From Tribonema minus (lineage: Eukaryota > Sar > Xanthophyceae > Tribonematales > Tribonemataceae): DNA of 64,000 nucleotides. The position numbers and the translations under genes are program-made. Location of the stretch: NCBI GenBank assembly GCA_017506865.1, contig JAFCMP010000515.1, forward strand, positions 558,001 through 622,000, written 5' to 3'. A model generated the notes under the pieces. That model was not told where the DNA came from. It was given only the letters and a program-made list of their open reading frames with translations, and did not search any database. Every line of letters begins with the position of its first letter. The stretch's first letter is position 1. This document shows, one piece after another, positions 56,901 through 64,000 of the stretch.

Positions 56901-59900
56901 TCCCACACCAAAGTTTCAGGTACGAAATCATGGTAGATCATGGTAGCGTGAGCGTATTGCCTGGACCCTAGAGCTTTGATGTGATTCAGAGATGTCGGTA
57001 CATTGGATCAAGCTAGGAGGCAACAAAGATGCTGCACTGGCTGGTGCTGCTGCTGGTGGTAGTGGTGGTGGTGGTGAAGTCAATCTGTTCCAATTTGAGG
57101 TGTTGCCATCGTGGCACCATCCAGATGTGCACTGAGGAAGTTGCTGGCTTTGCCGTTGCACTCGAGTCATTTCAATTCGCGTCATTGCAGCATGGGCACG
57201 CGGCGGCTGAGCACCTGCTTGAGGTCTTACAGCAGAGCAGCAGCGGCAGCAGCAGCCTGCTCATCTTGCGTTTGCCCCGCAATGCAAAGGATGCGAGGGC
57301 GTTACGTCCTCGATTTTTGAGAAGCGCCTGCAAGCGGCATTGGGCTTCGATGCCGCACCACATCCTTATTATTCACAGCCGCCAATCATGGCAGTGGCGT
57401 CCTACGTTGCGCGCTGCTGCGTCAGGATTAGTGCGGCCCAGCATGTCATCAATGTGTTTTAGAGATTTGAAAGCTTCGGTGCACGCGCGGAAGGTCGGCC
57501 TTGAGAAGCCGGACGCGGCGGCAGCAGAGTGGATCAAGATGACGGAGAGAGCCTGTCGTTGGGGCGCGAACCTGCCTATGGGGCTCCCGGCGTTTGCCGC
57601 GACGGTCAACAATGGACCGTTCGTGCGGTGTCTCCGCGAACGCGGCGTGAGGTGGACCAAAAGCGCGGTTCATGTTAGGGCAGAGACCGGCCGCCTGGCA
57701 CTGCTGCGCCTAGCGCAGGAGGAACTGCAGCTGGACGCGCTCAACTGCTGGGGCCAGACCGCAATGATCTGGGGCACGGGCGAGGAGCCGTTTTCGCCCA
57801 CGACTGCCGCCTCTACCAGGTTGCATGTACCGAGTCGGCAGCCACTGGCAGTCGCCCAGTCGACGAGCTCCCAGTGGCCGTGGTACATGGCATGGTACAT
57901 CATGATTGCAGTCTGGCCCCAGCAGTTGAGCAGGTCGAGCTGCAGCCCCTCCTGCGCTAGGCGCACCAGTGCCAGGCGGCCGGTCTCTGCATGGCATCGA
58001 CCGCGCGTTTGATCCACCCGGCGCCGCATTCGCAAAGATACTGCACAAAAAATTCATTGTTGACCCTCGCTGCAAACGCCAGGGGCCCCGGATGCATGTT
58101 CGCAGCTTCGCGCCCCAACAGGAGGCTCTCTTCATCATGAAGATCCACTCTGCAGCTGCCGCGTCCGGCTTCTCAACGTCGACCTTTCGCTCTTGCACCA
58201 ACAGCAAGATGCTGCTCGTCCCGCAGCGTGGGGTATACTGGTGATCTACGTTGTAGCTCCGCCTCCAAAGCTTGCTCACAGATGCCACCTGCCAGTAATG
58301 GCCGTGACCTACTCTGTGGTGCAGCTGCAGCTGAGAGTGTTGCATGGGCATTGGGAATGGACTGCGGCTGTTGCCCACCAGCCGATTGCTGTGCACCATG
58401 ATGAGTAGACATGAGGGTGGCTAGCAGCTACAGAGGAGCGTTGCCGAGATGTACCTATCATTCATATTCTGTCACCGATAATTCATGCTGTAACTGCCAA
58501 CATGTAACGGCTGTAACTGCCATCATGCTCCAACACCCTCCCTCAGTCTGAAAGTCATGGCTGCAAGGTGACTGCTGTGCAAATGACCCCTGAACTTATA
58601 GTTGCTCACGACTGCACTGACGGTACAAGGCAGGCGTGCTTCATTCCTGGAACTAATGTGCACAGCCATGACGATCATACATTTATGATTATATTTGTGC
58701 ATCAAAGGCTGCCTCTCGTGCACGTGGCAGGGACGTGTACTCCAGATGAATGGCTGAGGCACATGTTGTGGCATATGCGCCCTTGTTCACGCTATCTACG
58801 CATGGCGTCAATGGCTTCTGTTGCACGCACGTACTTGTGTACATGGTGCAACTCGAAAGCAGTCAAGTTTGATTACATCACCTCCACTGTCAAAAGCTTG
58901 TACGCTGTTAGGTACCTGCCATGGGGAGTTACGGCGCATAGTACCCAATGCAATCAAAGCGGTGGGTTTTCCAAGCACTGGCATACAGCGAAGATTTGTT
59001 GCAAGTCTTGGGAGCCAATTGGAGCCTTTTAACAGCCGCAGTGCACGAGAAATCCACCACATTATCACAACTGCTTACAGTAAATGACCGCAGTCTATGA
59101 TAGCTCATGCTCCCCCCCCCCCCCCCCCCCCCCCTCCCATACACACACCTTCCCGCACCATGCCAGTACCTTCCATCCAACACATACCGGTGGGAAGTGA
59201 TCGTCAACGAGCCGCTGCGCGGCATCCACGGCTTTCTCTACGACGATCCCGAGTGGCCGATCGACCGCAAGTGGGTGATAGCGGGAGGGGCGTCCGCGGG
59301 GCCGCTGCACCTTAACTTTGAAGTTAAAGAACTTCAAAATGGTGAGACCGCGCCAGTGCTCATCTGCCGGCAGCTCCCCCAGGAGCAGACGCAAGCGGAG
59401 CAGCTCGCACAGCCGGTAGAGGCCATTGACAATATGGAGTTGCGTCTGGACGGTCAGGTGCGTCAGCGTATTACATTGACTTGTTGTAGACGTACAAGGT
59501 TATGGAGGTCTGCGTGGAGCTGGGTGGCCCTAAGAAGGGTCTCTCTGTGGGGGGAGAGTCTTGCAGCTTTGTTTGGTATCCCTGCTAGTGTGTGGGGGAC
59601 AGTCGCTTGCGGATGCATTGTTGGGGGTGATATGGGGGGCCCGGTGAACCACAGTCTCGCCCATCAAGGAGGCGATGCTTTGCTTAGTTATATAGCCTTA
59701 CTTTCTAGCATCAGCGCCTGGCGCCCAGTGACTCCCTCTGCTTATCTTTATGATATCGGTAGAGTTCCGAGTCGATCGTCCAAACGACTAAATGGCAGTC
59801 GGAACAGCCCCGTGATCGACTAAAACCGACTAGTTGGTTTTTTGGCCGCCGTACCGACTTTGACCGACTTTAACCGACTTTTGCTCAGCACAGCAGTGCA

Positions 59901-61798
59901 CTCAGTCTGCTGGTCTGTGTAGAGTCCTGAGCACATCATATACACACATGCAATGACATGCACATGGTCAATGACTCAGCGCACACAAGCTAAGCCTTCT
60001 GGCTGCCAGCAGCAACAAACACCTCGGCTAGCACTGGTGCTGCGGCAGTGTCTGCCTCGTCTGTGTCAGGGTCCTCCTCAATACGGATACCGTAGATTAC
60101 GGAGTATAAACCCCCCCTCTTCGCACGCTGCGAGGCTTGTGTTCGGAAGACGGGGGGTCTTATACGGGGGGGTCTTATACAACGTACCCCCCGTCTTGCA
60201 CGCGCGTGTGTGGCTGCGGAAGCATGGCATCATGGTATCGCATGACATATACAGCAGCACACAAGCAGGCCTAAATGAACGTTCTGCAGCTCCTATTCTA
60301 GCACGCTTGGTTCAAACACGCCCTTAACACAACAAACTCACGGCTGCAGAGGCATTGCGCAGCAACGCAGTTCGCACCACCAGCTTTGGCGCTGCACCAC
60401 AACTTGTCCGCGCTGAATTATGCCGAAACGACTTGAAGTTTGCGTAACTGCCACCATGTTCAGTGTAACCCCGGTCTTATACAACAACACGTGCTTCCCC
60501 CGGTCTTATACAACGTACCCCCGGTCCTGCGCACACACACACACCTGCACCTCCCTAGAGAAACGGGGGGTCTTACACTACAGTATACGATGGGGGGGGT
60601 CTTATACAAGGGTGGGGGTTATACTCCGTGATCTCCCCATCGCCATTTAAATTACTGCCCTCTACGGTATCCGCCATAGCACTACACTCGCTGAACACCA
60701 CCACAGCCCGTTCAAACAGTGTTTTAGCGCGTTTATGAGTAAGTCGGAAAAGTCGGTCATCTGAAATCGCGACTTTTCGACTGCTCCGACTAGTCGGAGT
60801 CGGTTCTTCAAAGTCGGAACCGACTCGGAACTCTAGATATCGGGGTTCACGTAGATAGCCACAATCTCCAGTGCAGGGCCCATTATGGTGACCTTGGCCT
60901 GCATGAAAACTTTGAGATGGAGACTGCGTGGAGCTGGGTGGCCCTAAGACGGGTCTGTCTGTGGGGGGAGAGTCTTGTAGCTTTGTTGAGTATCCCTGCT
61001 AGTATGTGGGGGACAGTCGCTTGCGGGTGCTTTGTTGGGGGTGATGTGGGGGGCGGGGTGTGGCGTGCAAGCTTTGCATGCTACATCCAAGAGTGAAAAC
61101 AAGGCGACACACCTACAAAATGGCTTTTCCACAGCCACAAGTGGAATATAATGAAAGTACAAGGTTATCTGTGTGCAGCGAGGTGTGTGATGAGGGTGCC
61201 CAGTCCTACGATGCGGTAGACGGCTGCGGGCGGATGCTGCAAGTGCGTGCAGTGGCGCTGAGGAGCTGCGATGCCGCAGCACGTGCCGCAGCGTGCACTT
61301 GTGAGGCATACAGTTGGTCAGGCTGATCACGTGTCAGTCGCCAGGACAGGAGGTGTTGTCAATGCGCGATGATGAAACCAACAATAGGGTAGGTCCGATA
61401 CTGCTGTACCAGGCGCACTTGCTCTTGGGGTGCTCTCTGTTCAACTGCTCATATTTGCGTGCACCATATGTAATGTAATGTACTACTGCTAATACCTCCT
61501 CCCCCCCCACTCCCCTAAAAAAATCAAACACCAGCAGGCCATGCCACTACTACTACTAGCTTGTCGGGGTGAGGCCCTAGAAAGATCTGCTGCTGACCAC
61601 CTTGTGTGTTGTGCGCTGCGCTGCCCGCATCGGTCACAGGTGGTGTCGGCGGAGCGCCCCACGCCCCAGTACTCGCACAACTTCTGCTGGCAGCTGGACA
61701 CGGCGGTCGGCAACGGCGTGCACACGGTCACCGTGCGCGCCAAGTCTGCGGAGGCGACCATGCTCGTGCGCATCTCTCACTTGATTGTGCCCAAATAG
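50960..61798 (+). CDS. secreted SGNH-hydrolase-like protein, at least 10 exons
   Basis: Clear exons are 50960..51235, 52100..52264, 53139..53309, 53550..53789, 54186..54293, 55225..55377, 56158..56275, 56816..56919, 59167..59457 and 61640..61798; all join in frame. A small exon ending at 51948 (LHKRFS) probably lies between the first two, and another near 59490..59538 (TYKVMEVCVELGGPK) is possible. MLLALAAVILVLCPASVAEA is a signal peptide. The fold shows FTMAFTGISNTAGHDN (nucleophile block), VLNGAMGNTDFLPYSYC with HPDVVSWEMGME, GLHGLNLEFLLAKHACGNPL, and KSWHPGPPGHLLMAE (the D/xxH block with catalytic His). The C-terminal part is a beta-rich domain (RKWVIAGGASAGPLHLNFEV, HTVTVRAKSAEATMLVRISH). 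Esterase or polysaccharide-modifying activity is a guess. Intron 55378-56157 starts with GC. Introns carry mobile or repeated DNA. Confidence 0.75.
57480..58200. repeat. inverted pair of ankyrin-like coding fragments in an intron
   Basis: The plus strand at about 57485-57770 and the minus strand at about 58200-57905 encode related peptides: EKPDAAAAEWI, RACRWGA / RASCWGA, FAATVNNGPFVRCLRERGV / FAARVNNEFFVQYLCECGA, and AETGRLALLRLAQEELQLDA / AETGRLALVRLAQEGLQLDL. The pattern of short helix pairs with WG, N-N and LNCWGQTA resembles ankyrin-type repeats. The two arms point towards each other. The minus arm runs on towards about 57775 (WELVDWATASGC). It sits inside the SGNH-like gene intron 56920-59166, so it is probably an inserted and partly palindromic gene fragment. 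Confidence 0.6.
59112..59134. repeat. 23-base C homopolymer before a splice acceptor
   Basis: An uninterrupted C run shortly upstream of the acceptor at 59166. It serves as an extreme polypyrimidine tract for that exon. Length is likely to vary between individuals or assemblies. Confidence 0.85.
59752..60844. mobile_element. terminal-inverted-repeat element, non-coding
   Basis: The left end GATATCGGTAGAGTTCCGAG... at 59752 is mirrored by ...CTCGGAACTCTAGATATCGG at 60821-60844, with about 20 matching bases. Inside both ends are many CGACTTT / AAGTCGG units that pair across the element (TAACCGACTTTTGC at about 59875, GTAAGTCGGAAAAGTCGG at about 60740). No transposase frame seen, so it is a MITE-like non-autonomous element. 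It contains a second inverted-repeat unit. Confidence 0.65.
60084..60673. mobile_element. second inverted-repeat element nested in the first
   Basis: CGGATACCGTAGA at 60084-60096 pairs exactly with TCTACGGTATCCG at 60661-60673. Next to them GGAGTATAAACCCCC pairs with GGGGGTTATACTCC. The interior repeats GGGGTCTTATACAA / GGTCTTATACAACGTACCCC several times in both directions. It is non-coding and inserted inside the larger element. Confidence 0.65.
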
Positions 61799-61859
61799 CA
61801 CCACACAACAAGTTGTTGTGCGCATCTCCCACTTGACTGTGCCCAAATAGCACCACACA
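61766..61859 (+). repeat. tandem duplication of the last codons and stop
   Basis: GTGCGCATCTCTCACTTGAT...CCCAAATAG...CACCACACA at 61766-61807 is repeated at 61818-61859 with a few changes (52-base period). It copies the end of the SGNH-like terminal exon, including its stop codon, into the 3' UTR. Confidence 0.85.
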
Positions 61860-64000
61860 TGTTTTATTTTGCCATGTTTCAAAAAGCGCACGTCGCAATG
61901 ACACGTTATATGGAGGTCCTGGCTCTGTGCGCGCGTGCAGCAGCCTAGTGATGATTTGGGTACAATTCCTGTACATATCATGTGGATTTGCGCAGCAAGG
62001 CATGCGAGACTCGCTGCCAGCTCACGCCGTTCAAGGTGTCCCCAGCAAAGCTCAGTGCTTGCAGTGAACCACATTGCACGACAGCGGGCACACCTGCAGC
62101 GAACCATGTGGCACAGCAGCACGCATGCATCCCGTAATAATACAGCACACGTTGCAACGTGAAAGTGAAAGAGCGTTGCCTATCCTGCAAGTCCTGCTGT
62201 GCTGTTTGTCCCAATGTCGATTCGCGCATGCATGCATCACCTCAGCTGTGCGTCCCTTTGTCGATGCGGATGCTGAGCGTTGACCCGCCCTCCTTTCTGC
62301 AAGGACTCAGTTGGCCTGGGCTGCAACAGTCAGTGCTTCTGCATCACATACTTGACCTGGCAATCACCTTGCGTTCAGCAAATGCGTGTACACGCCAGCG
62401 CGATCGCCGATGAAATGCTTAGTTGCAAAATGCCATAGAAAATGGCATGGTCGATGTCGAGAGTGACCCCCCCCCCCCCATTTCACGTTACAATCAGGGG
62501 TTATCACGACTCCTCGATATCTGTACGACTCCGACTCCGCTCCGCGGAGCTGTGACTCATTTGCCTACGACTCCGGCTCCGCTCCGGGGAACTGGCACGC
62601 ATCGCTGTACGACTCCGACTCCAACTCCGAGGAGCAAAGCGATGGCCCGAACGACTCTGACTCCGGGGAGCTGGCACGCATCGCTGTACGACTCCGACTC
62701 CAACTCCGAGGAGCAAAGCGATGGCCCGAACGACTCCGACTCCGCTCTGGCCGGAGCGGGGTCGGAGCGTTGTTGGCCGACTCCGGGGGTGGAGTCGTGA
62801 TAACCCCTGGTTATAATCGAACAGAGCAGCCCCATTCCAGTCCTACGATGCTTGTATACGTCTACATAGAGCACACAAAGCAAGCACAAGCGGGGCTTCT
62901 GGAGTGCTCTGCATAGACTTTGTAACTTGCGTGGGCTGGGGTTACTAGACGCATTTTTCAAGTATCTGGCTGCCAGCTTCCCTTGTCATAATGGTGGACA
63001 TGGCAACTTGTGAGCGCTGTGCACATGGCAGAGCAACCTGACAAGACAACACAATGGTGCACAAGGCAATGGCAACCTGACAAGACGACACAAACATGCA
63101 TATGCAGACACCAGACAGACTGCATCATGAAGCCAGTCACTTGGCAGCAATCGCAGTATGAGGGGGGGTCCATGCCATGGACGTGCAAAGCGAGTCTGTC
63201 GGTTCCTTTACTTGAATGTCAATGCGCAGAGTACACACGTATCAAACAAATGGCAGCGCCCAGGGCATGCTGCACAGCCGCCCTCACTGCTGCGTGCTAC
63301 AACAAGACCACCCCCTCCTATCCGTCACCACACTACGCGCTTTATGCTCACTCGTCGACAGACCCACGCCGAATGCGTAGCTGTGGCCCACATATGCGAC
63401 CCCTCTCTGTTCCCTCATGATCATACACTACAAACGCGGCGCTAGGAGCGCACGCGTTGATATCGCAGCACAAAACCGGAACTGCCCTCTTGCCACCGCA
63501 GTGGCCCGCCGCGCGCATGCTGTCACGCAGCACACACGTCATGCAGCGCCAGCAGCTCGCGACGGTGTCGCGAATGGCGCCTGTGAAGGTGTATACGGGC
63601 TGCTCAGCACCACGCCCCGCACAAGAAAAAAAAACACTCAAAAACCGAGTACTTGCACCTGGGGGCGCAGCACAGCTCAGCAGCAAAGCTGCTGCGCGCT
63701 GCGGCTCGCGAGAGACATGCCACGAGGCTGGTGCTGAGCGCTGGTGGTGATGCAACTGCCCTGCAGCCCCCGACTACATACAAATTCCAACTTGAGATTG
63801 TCACGCTCCCCCCTGCCCCCCCCCCCCGACCTTCCCCTCCCCTCCCCCTCCCCCTCCTCCGTCAACGAGCTGCGCCCCCCCCTCTGCTCGCGCGCGCGTG
63901 CATCGCTCGCAACAGTCGCGGCCATCTTGCTCCGTGGCCGAATGACTGCTGCTCGTTGCAGCCCACGCCTGCGCGCTACATCTCCATGGTGCGCTGCGGC
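61860..64000. other. right end of window, no complete gene recognised
   Basis: Contains the inverted-repeat element at 62495-62810 and otherwise short frames. On the minus strand, 63420-63590 (FTGAIRDTVASCWRCMTCVL) and a Met at 63925 (MAATVASDARAREQRGG, then Glu/Gly/Arg low complexity) could be exons of a gene, but splice frames do not settle it. C-rich tracts lie at 63810-63880. Confidence 0.35.
62495..62810. mobile_element. small MITE-like element with internal direct repeats
   Basis: Left end CAGGGGTTATCACGACTCC (62495-62513) and right end GGAGTCGTGATAACCCCTG (62791-62809) are perfect inverted repeats of 19 bases. The interior is built of CGACTCCGACTCC units and a 79-base direct repeat (CTGGCACGCATCGCTGTACG at 62592 and 62671). 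On one strand it reads as Asp/Ser repeats, but the frame has no independent support as a gene. Confidence 0.75.

Larger units (their letters stand above)
59497..61061. repeat. direct repeats of about 145 bp flanking an inserted block
   Basis: The stretch at 59497-59645 (GCGTGGAGCTGGGTGGCCCT ... GGGGGACAGTCGCTTGCGG) recurs at about 60917-61061 with a few differences. Between them lies the inverted-repeat element 59752-60844. The repeats contain the possible exon TYKVMEVCVELGGPK in the first copy. The size is far too long for a target-site duplication, so this is a segmental duplication or ends of a larger composite element. Confidence 0.75.

Noticed and set aside
57029..58012. A 327-codon plus-strand frame taken as a whole gene
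   Set aside because: Its start is a Val repeat and its end reads antisense through the second arm of the inverted repeat; only the middle is ankyrin-like.
62504..62800. Asp/Ser repeat protein in the 62.5-kb element
   Set aside because: The frame only reflects CGACTCC repeats between inverted ends, with no support for a start or splice sites.
1..64000. tRNA, rRNA or other structured RNA genes
   Set aside because: I looked for T-loop-like GGTTCGA motifs with pairing arms and conserved rRNA stretches and found none I could support by eye.

Overview
This is nuclear DNA of an intron-rich photosynthetic eukaryote, most probably a stramenopile on the brown-alga / yellow-green-alga side. Three things point there. 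(1) The gene at 36571-42298 starts with a signal peptide followed by a VSAF-APP junction, the heterokont 'ASAFAP' mark of proteins imported into a red-derived secondary plastid. (2) The gene at 50960-61798 belongs to an SGNH-hydrolase-like family I know mainly from stramenopiles. (3) Genes are broken into many short exons by GT-AG introns, and neighbouring genes mostly alternate strand with short shared promoters. The assignment rests on these signals, not on a database comparison.

Layout. 0-5.7 kb: two tandem paralogous small membrane-protein genes (927-1443, 3179-3870, both +) and anonymous DNA. 5.7-10.4 kb: an atypical SDR (-), a repeat-like stretch, and a four-exon gene of unknown function (-). 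10.9-21.1 kb: an SCYL2-type pseudokinase in 11 exons (-), reconstructed in frame from ATG to stop, with an unrelated gene nested antisense in one intron. 22.2-23.2 kb: rhodanese-domain protein (-). 23.5-28.3 kb: translation factor eIF6, 9 exons, exactly 245 residues (+). 28.8-30.4 kb: partly resolved gene (+). 31.3-36.4 kb: peroxin PEX11, 10 exons (-). 36.6-42.3 kb: plastid DUF3593/DUF2499 (Ycf49-like) membrane protein, 9 exons (+). 43.1-44.7 kb: single-exon SET/MYND protein (-). 44.8-47.7 kb: cyclophilin with charged extensions, 6 exons (+). 48.5-50.6 kb: PhyH-type dioxygenase, 3 exons (-). 51-61.8 kb: SGNH-like protein with a signal peptide, at least 10 exons (+), whose introns hold an ankyrin-like inverted repeat and nested terminal-inverted-repeat elements. 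62-64 kb: a further small inverted-repeat element and no recognised gene.

The genes are mostly unrelated housekeeping functions: vesicle traffic, ribosome assembly, peroxisome division, plastid membrane, protein folding and protein methylation. PEX11 and the PhyH-like enzyme could both relate to peroxisomes, but the latter shows no visible peroxisomal signal.

The most unusual feature is in the SCYL2 gene. Its introns contain degenerate copies of the neighbouring exon ends, splice acceptors included: an array of about nine copies before exon 7, several copies after exon 6, a tandem copy of the exon 6 acceptor, and a fused exon7/exon9-like fragment after exon 8. Two introns in the window begin with GC rather than GT, both with a perfect AG|GCAAGT-type donor.
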